Positions 31,995 through 43,860 of a stretch of DNA of 64,000 nt are shown here, piece by piece; position 1 is the stretch's first letter; the number at the start of each line of letters is the position of its first letter. The stretch covers positions 7,720,290 to 7,784,289 of the forward strand of contig JARUPZ010000029.1 in NCBI GenBank assembly GCA_031213475.1, given 5' to 3'. Position numbers and translations under genes: made by a program. The DNA is from Nereocystis luetkeana. Taxonomy: Eukaryota > Sar > Phaeophyceae > Laminariales > Laminariaceae. Below the pieces are notes generated by a model. It ran no database searches. It was given only the letters and a program-made list of their open reading frames with translations, and was not told the DNA's origin.

Positions 31995-32215
31995 TGGAAG
32001 TGCTGTCGCACTTACGGCCTCGATTTGCTCACATCCTCGGCCATTACGGGTACGAGCCGAGATTTTCTTGTTGCTGGTTCATCGAATCTGATTCCAGCGT
32101 TTCCTCCTCTCTCTTAACGGATTTACTTTTAATGCACCCCTTGGACGTACTCCCGTATTTTCGGCCACGGTTTGCCTACTACATCCTCGGTCATTACGGG
32201 CATGCGCGGAGCCAA
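31995..32215 (+). repeat. Local direct duplication
   Basis: CCTTGGAAGTGCTGTCGCAC to ATCCTCGGCCATTACGGG recurs about 150 bp downstream (CCTTGGACGTACTCCCGTAT to ATCCTCGGTCATTACGGG) at roughly 80 percent identity by eye. Confidence 0.65.
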
Positions 32216-32824
32216 GGCGGGCGTCAGCCCGCCGAGGCGGATCCCTCTTGGATACTCGTATGATACGTATACGCGTAGGTATTACGAGCAAATGCCATAT
32301 ATTTACAAGTGGTTTATAGTTTCGACGGCGTCAAAAAATAGTTACCCGTTTCGAGTGGCCTGAAACAAACGTCCGCGCCCCGCCGTATAACGCCTCCCCC
32401 AAAAAGGAAACGACGGAGGGCAATTTATCGGCTGACGCACTCAAGTTGACGATAGTTTCAAATATTCTGCTGCTCGAGTTGCCATTCAAAGTGACAGCGA
32501 TAAACTTCAGGGAATTTGGCCCTTCTTCTTCGCTGCTGTTTCGGACAAAGGAAAAACCGACGCGGCTCCGACGCTTCCCCTCTCCCCCCTCCCCCCGTTA
32601 GTAGTCCATCTGTTAATACTCCAGCAGTGCGATGGACGAGTATACAGCAGTAGTATAGTGTGTGGTTCGACGAAGGGAAAATGCGTGCTGACCGCAACGC
32701 ATGACAAAATCGCGATAACAAAAAAAAAGCGAGGGCACTACTAGCGGGTAGGGGGAGGAGAACCCTGCTTCTAATATGCCCATGCACCCCCCCGGTCTGG
32801 GTTTCAAGGACCGAAGGGCAAGGG

Positions 32825-33720
32825 ACCAGACAGAGCCAAAAGGGGGGGGAGGGTGTATTATTTACTACGTCATGCATGCCCGTGGTGGTAGTCGTCGTTT
32901 TTTATGGTTTTTTCTTCCCCTTCCATCTTCTGTTCTTCGCCCGTCTTTTCTCTCTCCTTAAGAGTCGTAAAAAATCAGGTCCGGGGTCACAAAGCAGGTG
33001 CTTCTCCCTCCTCCCCACTACGAGTCTTGGCTCGCATTTTTATCGCGAGAACAGTTCATCAGCCCTTTTTTCTTCGCTCGTCGACTCGCATCGAATTACG
33101 CCGTCGTATATGCCATATTTTCGACCCTCGCATCTCTACAATACACCGGGACGGAGCACGCCGGGTATTTACAAGTTTTTCATATATCAAGAGCAGAAGA
33201 TGCCAAGAACATGTACGATAGTGAGACTCACCAACAAACACGTGCGTGCTCGTGCACTGGTACGTCAAGATCTGCTGCAACATTTACAGGGAGTATATTG
33301 AACAATTTTCATGTGGTCGGTGTGCCCGTCACGTTTAAACTGTGTTGTAAACCAACTTTCGATTGTCTTGTGTACCCCGACCCTCGCGTGTCGATCTGCT
33401 GTTTCAGTGTCCGAAATGGTACAAGTATTATCGTCTCGTCGACCCTGGCGGCATCCAGGGGAGTCACCGGCCAGTAGTCAATCGCCAGGGAAATAATGGA
33501 AAACGCGCGAACGGTTCACGCAGCTTGCAAACTCGAGTATCGATCGATCTGCCGATCGGTTGAACTCACAGCTGACGTATACTCTTTTCTTTTTTTATTA
33601 AAAAAACAAGCAGACATTTTAAGCACAAAGTGCTGTGAGGTGTTCAACGAGTCGCATGAAGAGCGAGCTGCATCCTATTAATACTACGAGCACCACTTGT
33701 GAGGCGGAGAGGGTAGCAAT
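32825..33720 (+). repeat. Family E repeat interrupted by a family F repeat
   Basis: A G tract, CATGCATGCCCGTGGTGGTAG and TCGTCG begin family E. Its continuation, GACCCTCGCATCTCTAC and CGGGACGGAGCACGCCGGGT, resumes near 33120, and its right part is near 33630-33710. The intervening 32897-33119 matches 40852-41060 (TTTTTATCGCGAGAA, GTCGACTCGCATCGAATT). Confidence 0.55.
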
Positions 33721-35039
33721 GTTGGGTTTCCCCTGAAAAAAGAAATGGTACGACGAGATAGCGAGTCTTGATGTAATAATCGAAAACCTATATACCTACC
33801 ACGTCTTTATAGTATAATATTTCAACACCAAATAAATATGTGGGTTCATGACACTGCCTGAGACATGGCGATGCAAAGCCAATTATGAGGTACGAGTACG
33901 AGTACTCGTACGGCCGAGATGCCCTGTCAGCCGGTCTTCTACCGAATTTACTTGTTTGTTCCTCATGTCTCGTAGTCGAACCGGAACATTTATTTTTCCT
34001 CCGCGTTCGTTTCATGGTACCCGCCGCCCGCCACAGCAATGCATAGGAAATCAACCGAGAAACCCTGCCGCACCAAATAAATGTCAAAATACGAAATACG
34101 AAATACCAGTACAATTCCCATTGTACCAGTACGAAATACACACACTTGCCAGCTTTTAGAGCTTGGACCCTTTACGTACGTAGATCGAGCCACATCATGG
34201 CGCATAGCAGGACCCTGGATTCCATCCTTGCTGCAGGTGTAGACATGCTTGCCCCTGGCGTGGGGGACATCTACACGCAGGTGAGCGCAACTCGTGATAA
34301 GTCCAGCCTACAGTATGCAGTAGATTGATCATGTGCCCGTGGCGAAGCTCCGCATTGCTGTTGTTCTTCAACACTTACTTGTTGATGCGACACGCTGTAC
34401 GAGTACATGTGGTGTGTTGTCAGCATGATGCGCTGGAGGGTCCATACGCCCATTGGTCCTACCCCCTACGTACCTACGTAAATGGCGGGCGATCGCTGAA
34501 CGCTGGAACGCAGGACCCGACACCTACCGACTCCCCGTTGTCCGTGCACAACACACAATAGCCCACAACGAGCTCTGAGAAAAACAGTTCCTTCATCTCT
34601 TGCCGATGAAAAGCAATTCCAAAATTCAAATTTCCTCGATTCTCAATTTTCGGGCCTCCTCAGCCTGGGGCCTGGGGGCAGGTTTGCTGGTGTTTGGTTT
34701 GTCGACTTGTCGACAAAGCTCATCAACCGACCGGGCATGCCTGCCTGCTGTGCCTGCTGCGTAGCGCCTAGTACTGCTGCTGTAAACTACACCACCACCA
34801 GCAGTACTATTGGTACAGCACCACATTCACTAGTGGTGTTCAGCCCAGTATACAGCAATATACGTCCAGGTACGGGTCTTGAAACGGGTTTAGATTTTGG
34901 ATTTTGGAAACTGCTGTTTTGTTGTACTCGTAGCTCTTCCAGGTGGTGTTTTCTTTAGTCTTAGCGGGTAAGTCAACGTACGCCGTATAAGGTCGTACCG
35001 ACTACCGACGCCCCAAATATTCCGCCGTTCATAGGGGCG

Positions 35040-35160
35040 GGGGGGGGGGGGTACTCATTTCTCTTGCTTGCCTCGTAGTCATTTGGGGGCGCGGGGGGGG
35101 GTATACTCGATAGGAGCGATGCACTCGATATTATTATGAATGGCTGTTAGGTAGACGTCC
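35040..35160 (+). repeat. Family E repeat fragments, doubled G tracts
   Basis: Two G tracts (35040 and 35092) are each followed by GTACTC or GTATACTC, the second by GATAGGAGCGATGCACTCGA as in the 16929 copy. Confidence 0.55.
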
Positions 35161-35661
35161 CGGGGGGTGTTGAAAAGATTACCCTGGGCTGGGTTTATCG
35201 ATCGATATTTCACCCTTACAGCTCAGCAGGTATCACCTTCACAGCTAGTCACGGCGGACCACATCGTCACGAGCATGGCTGCTGTATTATACGTACTGCT
35301 GTTAATATTAATAGTAGCTCTTTGAGGTGGCATTTTCTTTGTTCTCTTTTTGACAGCTTTTCTAAGGCCACGGTACCGCCCCTGTCTCAAGAAACTCGAC
35401 ATCGGGCTCAGGCTGATAATCTTATTCTGGGCGAGCCAGGAAGCATGCTTTCTTTTGTTGCCCTTCTTATTTTGGCCCCCGATCAGACGTTTTTCCTACT
35501 GTAGTGTGTAGTGCACAATGAATGGTGCCTTAGGCTCAGGCCAGCCATATAGGAAGGGCTCTAGGCTGGGGGCTTTGGATTTTTCAGGCTGACTTTCTTG
35601 TGAATTGCTTTCTGGCGAGCGGCCCGGTACTGCTGCTGTTGTATTGTCTAAGAGTTATGAC

Positions 35662-35674
35662 GGTATTATACTGG

Positions 35675-35709
<35 letters not shown>

Positions 35710-35775
35710 CTCACATTAACTCTCTGACGAAGGAGTCCGTGGTCACACAAAAGGTGCTGGAGCCCTAGGAAGATC
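35662..35775 (-). repeat. CAA-tailed repeat (family G), minus copy
   Basis: A (TTG)n run at 35671-35709, then TCTCACATTAACTCTCTGAC, GTGGTCACAC and AGGTGCTGGAGCCCTAGG, the complement of the 18598-18702 copy. Confidence 0.7.
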
Positions 35776-36952
35776 CGAAAAACGAAAAACCCCCCGAAAA
35801 TTCGGCTGCCTCAAAATACACGAGACGAAGAAAGCGCACACGAGCTAAAACCAATGTGCAAAACTGAACTAACATGGCCACGGGTATATCCTCTCAACTA
35901 TAATATAGAGTACCCCCGTTCCCACCACTAACCAACTCGTGGCTGCTGACTACAGCGGATGCTGTCTGAAGTGCTGCCTGCACCGTACGAAACGCACGGT
36001 AGTCGTGAAAACGAAAGAGGAACACACCTGCCTGCTATCTGGAGTGCTGTCAGAGTGAAGACTCGCGGATATGCAGTGAAAAAAGGAGTAATCGAACCTT
36101 ACTACCACACGAATATCAACGATCGCTATCTCTTCCTGGATTGTCTGACACAAAAAGGTGCAGCACAGTAGTTATGATACCACGTCCCTGATAATTGCGT
36201 AGGTTATTCCCCATGAAGGGTATACAACTCGTTAAACTACAAAGACCAGTGACGACGTTAATACCAAGTACCGGTAGATACTATTCTGCCTCGTGAAAAA
36301 ACAATACCAGGAAAAAACAAACTATGACCGCTTCTCTCGTGATGATGGTGTGCGCGCAGATCATGGGTCTCCGTGCACCGTCTTCCTGCCGCTCTTCATG
36401 GCCGCCTCATCGCCTTGGCCAATCCACCCGCTCCTTTGCGCGTGCACTCGTTGCCATTCCCTTCCAGTCGATTTCCTTTCTCCGTCATCTTGAAAAACAA
36501 AATGCTCCTCGCACTTGCGGTTCTGATCTGAAAAATAAAAATTCTCGCGCAGGGGGAGGTCAATCCGTCTCTTCCCCGCACGTCGACGCTCAGTCTCCCT
36601 CCTCCCTCGTCGTCGAATCCAGGCTCCTACCGGCGCAATAGACTGTGCCGTAGTGTGGCCTGTGGTGGCGCCTGCCTCCGCGTACGGACACCCCGATTGA
36701 GCATTGCTGCTCTGCCGCAGCTGCCTAAAAAAGACGCGCGAATCGTAGGTCTCCGTGCCTGACGCACCACGTACGACCCAACTCTACTGCCGCCTGAGCC
36801 TCGCGGCCACAGGCAGCAGCAAGAAGGTATCGCTCCTTGAGGGTGAGTCTGGCCTGACACCCGCCAGATAGACCTACCCCACTCGCTATAAGCCTGATAG
36901 GGCATGGCTCGTAGCATTCCTTGCCGAGGCAGCGAGGGGAACGGAGACCCTA

Positions 36953-37050
36953 ATACGGGGGACCATATTAAATAGGACCTAGGGCACACACAAAAACCTT
37001 CATATTTCTCTCTTTTTACTAACAATATTTGGCCCTATTTGCTATAGTAC
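36953..37050. mobile_element. Family A MITE, right end lost
   Basis: ATACGGGGGACCATATTAAA at the left, shared centre TTTTTACTAACAATATTTGG, then GCTATAGTACCAGG where the right inverted repeat should be. It shows the uninterrupted TTACTAACA site used to interpret the nested copy at 7087. Confidence 0.75.
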
Positions 37051-37135
37051 CAGGATAGGGAATCAGGACGGACACTGGGTGTACTGATGAAGCTGGGTAG
37101 AAAGGACGATTTTAAGTGAAGACAACAACAACAAC
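37048..37135 (+). repeat. CAA-tailed repeat (family G)
   Basis: GGGAATCAGGACGGACACTG, GTGTACTGATGAAGCTGGG and GTGAAGACAACAACAACA; nearly identical to 43765-43860. Confidence 0.75.
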
Positions 37136-37984
37136 ACCATTTCATCTCAGCTATGAATATATGTCCTATTCCTCATCAACGTTCCATCCCATCCTCTCCC
37201 GCTTTGCAGCCTGATCATGTGCCGGGCTGATCCCACCCGGACCTTTTACGCCCTCCAAACTCAAAACTGGCCCTGGGTATATAACTTGCAGCAGGCAGGA
37301 CCGATTTGGCACCCTGACTCGGCGCAATATTTTGGAACTTTGTTTTTCATGATATATCACGGGTTTTCTTGTCGGACCAAGGTACCAAGTGGGCCTTGCC
37401 GGCGGCGAATATATACATATATATCTAGGGCCAGTGTGGTAGGGTCAGGTCCGGGTGCGATTAGGGATCAGGTCGGTATGGGGTCATGGTGCCAACCGCG
37501 GGAGCAGGGAACCTACGGTAGAAGCAGAGTTCTGGTGTAGTATACCGGTAGCAGGTAGTAGATATAAAATACCCGTATACTTCGCATATACCTGGTACAA
37601 CAGCAGTGGGGTGCCCACGTTAAGACCATCCCGTGGCAACGCCATTTACGTGGTATCTTCTCTACTCATGGTTTTAAATTTTACTGCTGTACTGCATGAA
37701 CTGACCAATACCGATTCTAAGTAGATTATTTTTGTGGCAAGCATATTTACCTGGCCTTATCTCCACAGTAAATGGCTCAATAACCGGATGGTCTTGAAGT
37801 GGGTACCCCATTGCTGTACCTGGTATGTCGGCTGGGGGGGTACGGCCTGCGTACGCCTATACCGTAGTCTATGGGGGTAAGGAGTGTTTGTACTTCGAAG
37901 TATACTGCTGTACTGGGGCCAAATACTGTACATTAACCCACTGCACGGGCGTTTTTTAGATGCGGATATTCAACAGTACTGAGT

Positions 37985-38276
37985 GTAGGGACCGCCAAGA
38001 AGGAAGAAGGAACAGGGGGGGGAGGGACGACAGACCCACACCGATGGCGTGGGGATGGAGGTTGGATGCAGCTTAGGATTTAAGAATAGAATGTGATGAA
38101 AAGGAAGGAGCAAGGACAGCAAATAGTGTAGGCAAGCCGAAAAAGTTGGCACAGAAGGGAGACTGACTTGGTGCATGGGTTTCCTGAATGTTTCCGAGGT
38201 TTTCATCCTTCGGGAAAGTTATGAGTGATCAGTGTTGAAGTTCATGCTGCACGTTGTCGGATGGCAAGGGAAATAC
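37985..38276 (+). mobile_element. Tailed retroposon (family C), longest copy
   Basis: The 3' half has GTTGGCACAGAAGG, GGTGCATGGGTTTCC, GGGAAAGTTATGAGTGATC and GTCGGATGGCAAGG followed by AAATACTAATA. The left limit is uncertain; sequence shared with the 20390 copy starts at GACAGCAAATAG near 38115. Confidence 0.6.
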
Positions 38277-38935
38277 TAATACAATAGTGTGGAGTTGGCT
38301 TGTCGCAGTACGTTCGAAATTCGAAATTCGAAATTCTCGATGGAGGCTTCCATATATATATTATGAATGCGTACGTAGACATAAAATTCTGCTGTACGTA
38401 CCGTTTTGTGGTACGTAACAGCTACTCAGATAACAAACACTAGGGCCGAAAAAACGGGCTGGCATTCACCGGATTTTTTTTTTGGCAGACCGTCATGCTG
38501 AAGTTAATGTGGAAGGCACCTGCCCCCAATAAAATAAATCTAGCCTGGATCAGCATCCCTATTTATTGGTATTACGGAGTATGTGCTGTATAATATTGGT
38601 GTCCTCGACTACTACTGTACTACGTAATGCTGCTGTGTCCCGTGCCTTCGACCTACAAGGAGCTGGTCAAGGGGGTTGTGGGCTATAGGTATTTAGTACA
38701 TACCGTTACGGGTAATATGTACCAGGTTCGTGGCTTCAGCCTACGATACCAATGTTTCCATATTGATGCCCTTATACGCACGTAGTAAATATTAAGGGAG
38801 TAGGGTAAGTATTCAGTACCCATCGTAGTCACTTCTCGTAGTCAATACAACTGTACCTGGTACTGGCATATAGCAAGGGAGGGATTGTGTCAGTGTTACA
38901 ACGCTTAGGTCGGGTGGGCGATTGTACAACCTTTC

Positions 38936-39290
38936 ACCAGTAGCCCAACGGTTATTAGTGCTCCTCAAGTGAGTTGAGAGCCAGTAGCCCAACGGTTATT
39001 ATTGCTCCTCAAGTGAGTTGAGAGTAAAGGGGGAGAAGTCTAGTGAACGGTAGTGGGTTTCGCCAGGAACACGGCTCAGCCCAGATGCCAACCAAAACTA
39101 GCCTGGTATCAGATACGAGTATTCCCATACAGATGATTCCCAGAGCGCTACGTACGTGTAGCCATACAAGATTCGCGTACGGGTATGTTCCCAAAACGCT
39201 ACGCGAAGCCGTATAAGATTCGCAAACGGGTATGTTCCCAAAACGCTACGCTTAACCGTATAAGATTCGAAACGGGTAATGTACGTTCCT
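38936..39290 (+). repeat. Two short tandem arrays
   Basis: At 38936-39022 a 43-bp unit (AGCCCAACGGTTATTA and GCTCCTCAAGTGAGTTGAGA) occurs twice. At about 39125-39285 a unit of roughly 50 bp (GGGTATGTTCCCAAAACGCT, CCGTATAAGATTCG) occurs three times with drift. Copies are adjacent with no unique spacers. Confidence 0.8.
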
Positions 39291-40708
39291 ATACGATAGA
39301 TATGCTACTCCATCACATTAGCCCACCCTGAATGATCGTAGATGCAGGATCACACGACGATAAAAGATGATGACCATATCATCCCAAAATCGGGAAGAGA
39401 GCTCGAAGATGCGGCTATTCAACACAGAAATGAGGGGATAGATCTACCCCACACCTCGTAGTGGGGCTTCGACGCCTCACTCACGAAACACCGGTAAGCG
39501 GAAGGAGAGAATAAAAACAAGACGCAGGAAACCAGACAAGGCGCACGGGGTCCTAACCCTAAGACCATAGTACATGGCGTCTACGGCAGTTGAGGTCTTA
39601 GTCCGTTAGGATGCGAGTACTGGTAAAAGGCTAGTACACCAACCGCCCACCCAAAGCGAGACATGTAACATCAATCAGCGTTTGCTCCTCGTGATCCAAG
39701 CTTTTTTAGCCTTTTTTCCCTCTGCGTACGTCCGAAACAAAATGGACTTCAGACAGGTGTCGTGCAGTCCTAGTATGGTAAATGCCTACGAATGCCGAAC
39801 AACTGAGCAACTCATTAACATCTATCCTGTACCAGTACCAGTACCACTAACACTGCCACAGGTATCTGGGATCATCCACAGTCAGGACCCCTCTATCCCT
39901 ATTAATGAAGCAATACTCGTAAGATAGACGGGACGAAGGTACGAGCGTAGACCCAACCCAACCCCTATATCCCTAACCCTATACCCCGACCTCGATCCAA
40001 AACGGGCCACAATGGGCGAGAGAGCAGGCTGCGCCGCTTTGGCATCAAACGAAAAAATGATAAGAGCTGCCACGATTTCTAATCTGCGGATCAATATTTT
40101 CCACCCCCCGTCCCCGGGTTTCTAGGTCGCTCTAAGCTCTAATCTCTACTGGTAAGTTCTCTTTCGGTGCAGTCAATCGCGCCGCTGTTTTGACACGCTT
40201 CGTTTGTACTTCGGCTGGTTCGTGCCTGAGCAGACAGCGGGTGCATGTATGTGTCAGCTCAGTGCTTTGCCTACGTGCAGCGTGCGGGTAGTGACTATCT
40301 CCAGACTGGCCGTCCGCGTTTTCTCAACAGAGTCCTGCACCTCGACTTGGGGTGCTGCAGTGGTCGAAATCGGTCGACATGCGGACAGAAACATGAGACA
40401 AAAATGACTCCCAACTGAACGTTTTTCCAATTGACTTGAGGACAACCACAGGCCCCCACAAGCAACCACAAGCAATCACAGCCCGGGAAATTGAGGCGCG
40501 CTCCACATGGGGTGTGTGAGGGCGTCGGGTGCGCCAGACAGCAGACGTAGCCAGCCAGAAACGGCTCACGAGGTGTCATGTGAACTCCAAGTTGCGAGCC
40601 AGCAACACAAAAAAGTCGAAAAATCTATACCTGGTAGTCGGTTTACATGCCCCCCCCCGGATCCTCTTAATTGCTAATATGTACGTACTACTGCTGTAGC
40701 CGTATTAA

Positions 40709-40797
40709 CCCTTTTAGGACCGCAGTCCCGTTTTGGGAACAACTTACTTAGAATTTCAAGTGTTTTGTCCCCGAAACGGGACTGCGGTTCTAAAGGG
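40709..40797. mobile_element. 89-bp TTAA-type MITE (family B)
   Basis: CCCTTTTAGGACCGCAGTCC at the left and GGACTGCGG-like right arm, flanked by TTAA at 40705-40708 and TCAA at 40798-40801 (one changed base). Confidence 0.85.
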
Positions 40798-40851
40798 TCA
40801 AGACTGCTCATCACCAAAGAAAAAACGGCTTGCCCCAAAGGTCTCTTGGAA

Positions 40852-41060
40852 GATTTTTTTTTTTTTTTTTTTTGTTGCTCATCCCATTCATTATCTTCGC
40901 ACATCTTCTTCTCTCTCTCCTTCCAACTCGTAACTCAGATCCGAGGTCACATAGCAGGCTCTTCTACCCCCTTCCCGCTACGGTACGTGCCTTCATTTTT
41001 ATCGCGAGAAGATTTCAGTCTTTTCTTCCCTCGTCGACTCGCATCGAATTGTGCCTACCC
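40852..41060 (-). repeat. Family F repeat with T-rich head (poly-A tail on minus strand)
   Basis: A run of about 19 T, then TCTCTCTCCTT, GGTCACATAGCAGG, TTTTTATCGCGAGAAGA and GTCGACTCGCATCGAATT. The second copy is at 32897-33119. Read on the minus strand it ends in poly-A, which suggests a retroposed sequence. Confidence 0.55.
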
Positions 41061-41126
41061 ACGCTGCAAGGCGCTCTCAACATTTGAATCCTTTTTTATT
41101 TTTATTTTTGCAAATAAAGTCAAAGT

Positions 41127-41203
41127 CCGACCCACCTGGGGCTCGAACCCAGGACTCAAACACAAGTAGAATTCGAGGTTACCCACTTGAACCACCGATC
41201 TTT
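41127..41203 (-). repeat. tRNA-like sequence, probably a tRNA-derived SINE piece or pseudogene
   Basis: On the minus strand TGGTTCAAGTGG fits the Pol III A box and GGTTCGAGCCC the B box, 45 bases apart as in a tRNA. A D stem (GGTT/AACC) and a perfect T arm (CTGGG, loop TTCGAGC, CCCAG) can be drawn. However, the acceptor stem does not pair, the anticodon loop would have 11 or more bases, and the variable region is too short, so a working tRNA is unlikely. Confidence 0.4.
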
Positions 41204-41217
41204 GGAACTCCACAGTA

Positions 41218-41322
41218 TTACGGGGGACCATAGTTAATGGGACCAAATTTTGTTAGTAAAAATGCTTAAATATATAGGTTTTTATGCATACCATAGGTCC
41301 TGTTAACTATGGTCCCCCGTAA
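41218..41322. mobile_element. 105-bp family A MITE, intact
   Basis: TTACGGGGGACC to GGTCCCCCGTAA, exactly 105 bp, flanked by TA at 41216-41217 and 41323-41324. It is nearly identical to the nested copy at 7087. Confidence 0.92.
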
Positions 41323-41717
41323 TAGTACTTGTGTAGAAGGACATACTCGAAAAAAGGGCGGAAAAGTGAATTACATTCCCGTGAGAGGTACGCATAGTCT
41401 ATAGTAATAGTAAGTTGTTGGGCCCAAAATAGGGCGAAAAAGGGATAAAAAAAACTTTGGATTCTTGTTTATTTGAAGTGCTTTTCTGAAATTTAGATGA
41501 ACGGATGTTGTTAGCAAATCCCGTTCATCAATCTGTAGTAGTCCTAAGCCGTTGGTAGATTTTGGCATAATTCCTACCTTCCCTACGACAATCGAGTAAC
41601 GAATATGATGGCTACTGGCTACTGACAAGTATCATCTCTAATACGACGCGTGCTCGACGACAAATTCCAGAGAGGTCCGCCGCTATGGGCGTTGTGACCC
41701 TTGCTATTACGATGAGA

Positions 41718-42037
41718 GGCGTTCTACGATAGATTCTTTCGGGAAAGTTATGAGTGATCCATGTTGAAGATCATGCTGAACATTGTCGGATGGCAAGAGA
41801 AATAATAATAGAGGTTCACCCTAATTTTTCTGCGGCTCCTCACTATAATAGTAAGTCACCCGAAAGCTCAATTCAGCAAAAATCGAATTGCATCTCGGTG
41901 AATAATCCTATAGCCCGAGCATACAAAAACGTCATTTTTCGAAACAAGTTTAGCATTCCGACGATTTTGGGTTAAGGAGCCCCGCCGTTCAGAAAACGTT
42001 ATAGCGGAAATTTGCTACCTCTATCGTAGAACGCGTC
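41718..42037. mobile_element. Family D inverted-repeat element, copy 3, interrupted
   Basis: Left end GCGTTCTACGATAGA, then a 74-bp foreign insert, then GGTTCACCCTAATTTTTCTG and the rest of the element to ACCTCTATCGTAGAACGC. Without the insert it is about 240 bp, like copy 1. Confidence 0.8.
41734..41807 (+). mobile_element. Tailed retroposon (family C), 74-bp 5'-truncated insert with ATAGA duplication
   Basis: TTCTTTCGGGAAAGTTATGA to GGCAAGAGAAATAATA, flanked by ATAGA at 41729-41733 and 41808-41812. The target is the left inverted repeat of family D, whose empty form is known from the right end and the other copies. Confidence 0.85.
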
Positions 42038-42835
42038 GAGATACTGCACTGATTCTGTGGTCGCAGACGGTGAGACAGAGGAAGACCAAAAAATAAAAAA
42101 TAAATCGCAAATTCAAGTGTCAAGCAAGTGAAGTGTCAGCGTACCGGGTACGAGAACACAACAGCACAAGCAAGACCGGAAAAATATCAGCAAAAAGAAT
42201 ATAAAGCCAAAAACACAAAAATCTGAAATGAAAACGTAAAATAAAAATAACGTGGGGAATGGAAATTGGGAAACGGCTGGCAGAGAAGCGTGTATGAGGA
42301 ATACTGCTGATTTACTGAAGGATATTCGGTTTATACTGGAATGGCATCTATGCTATATTGTCAGAAGGCAAGCATGGTACCTGGTAATGTTTAATAGCAG
42401 AGTTCTGGGGGAGTATGTACTACGATCGTATGTGTAGTAACTTTGTAGCGGCACGTCGGTTCTGGGGATACAGCACTGCCTAAAAAATTCCCCGATATCA
42501 CTACTGTAGTCTATACGGGTGTGCAGAGTTTTTTATTCCAGGTAGTACCAGGTACGTTTCGCCGATCCCCCAGCTGGGAGATCAAGAATTTTGCCCGAAG
42601 TAATACCTGATTGGCTTGTTGGTAGCCCGCCTTTTCGCGATCTTGACTTTTAAAAGTTGGTCGGTAATAAGGCGTTTTTTCTCGATCTTGACCTTGTGAT
42701 GATCCGCGGTGTTTATTGTTTTTTTATAGACCAACTATTAATATATATTTGAGAATCTGGGAATTTTTATGAAGGGGTCTCACAACTAACTGGCTTTTCG
42801 TGCCGAAAACCGGCGATTTACTCGACCGGACTGTC

Positions 42836-43152
42836 AAAAACACCGGTGTGTCTGTGTGTGTTCTTCACATTAAACCGTTCTTTCTACCCGTCGACATCCA
42901 GCACAACCAGTGTCCGTGCCGATTCTTCAATCCTATCAATAGAAGAGATACAAGTTCTGTGGCCAGAAAGGTAGACTCCTTGCATTGCCCACTGCAGTGC
43001 ATACTGCACACGTGGCAACGTAGTATCTCTGTGGCGTAGCTTTGTGACCACAGAACCTGTATCTCTTCTAGGATTGGAGAATCGGCACGGACACTGGTTG
43101 TGCTGGATGTCGACGGGTAGAAAGAACGGTTTAAAGTGAAGAATACACACAC
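42836..43152. mobile_element. Fold-back element with arms of about 110 bp (family G related)
   Basis: GTGTGTTCTTCACATTAAAC, TTCTTTCTACCCGTCGACAT and CCGTGCCGATTCT at 42855-42965 are repeated, inverted, at 43040-43145 with only a few differences. The central spacer is about 75 bp. The outer part equals the tail side of the family G repeats at 37048 and 43735. Confidence 0.75.
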
Positions 43153-43734
43153 ACTCCTCAGGGTGCTCCCTTTTAACTAGTTTTCCGAGAGCTTTCTCTA
43201 ATAACACGTACCTGGTAGCACTTTTCCGTTTCTCTCCAGAGTGCCTTTGTCTTAGTTGGACTGTTCGTCCATATTTCCAGTTCTGACGGCATCATGAGTC
43301 TTCATCAAAAATCTTCCAAGATCCATTGTTTCTGGCCCCAGTTCTGACCAACAGCCCTTTTTCTGAGCCTATAGAGAAAACGGATTGGCTGCTCCAAAAA
43401 ATAAACTAGGACTCCGGAGAAACGGGAAATTGTCCCTGAAAGCTCGCAAAAAACTACGGGGAGCATTTTGGGGAGTCTATGGGTGTTTTTTTGCTTTCCC
43501 GCCGAGTAAAACGCTATATTCGGCCTAATAACCCAGTTCTGAGAGCTCAGAAGTAATTTCCCATAAAAATAGTTGGACTTATATGATACCTGGTGCTGGA
43601 CTGCTGTAGTATTTTTATTATTTTATTTGTTTCATGTGTTGTTGTGTTCTCGTACCCGGTACGCTGACGCTTCACTTGCTTGACACTTGAATTTGCGATT
43701 TAATTTTATTTTTGGTCTTCCTCTGTCTCACAGT

Positions 43735-43860
43735 CTGTGACCACAGAATCAGTATCTCTCTAGGATAAGGAATCAGGACGGACACTGGGTGTACTGATGA
43801 AGCTGGGTAGAAAGGACGATGTAATGTGAAGACAACAGCAATAACAACAACAACATTGAA
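43735..43860 (+). repeat. CAA-tailed repeat (family G)
   Basis: GTGACCACAGAATCAGTATC, GGAATCAGGACGGACACTGG and GTGAAGACAACAGCAATAAC; almost the same as 37048-37135. Confidence 0.75.

Noticed and set aside
38936-39290. Tandem repeats considered as a CRISPR array
   Set aside because: Units are adjacent with no unique spacers and drift in sequence, and the DNA is eukaryotic.
39540-39985. CCTAACCCTA-like words considered as telomere repeats
   Set aside because: Only isolated pairs (39551, 39973), no array.
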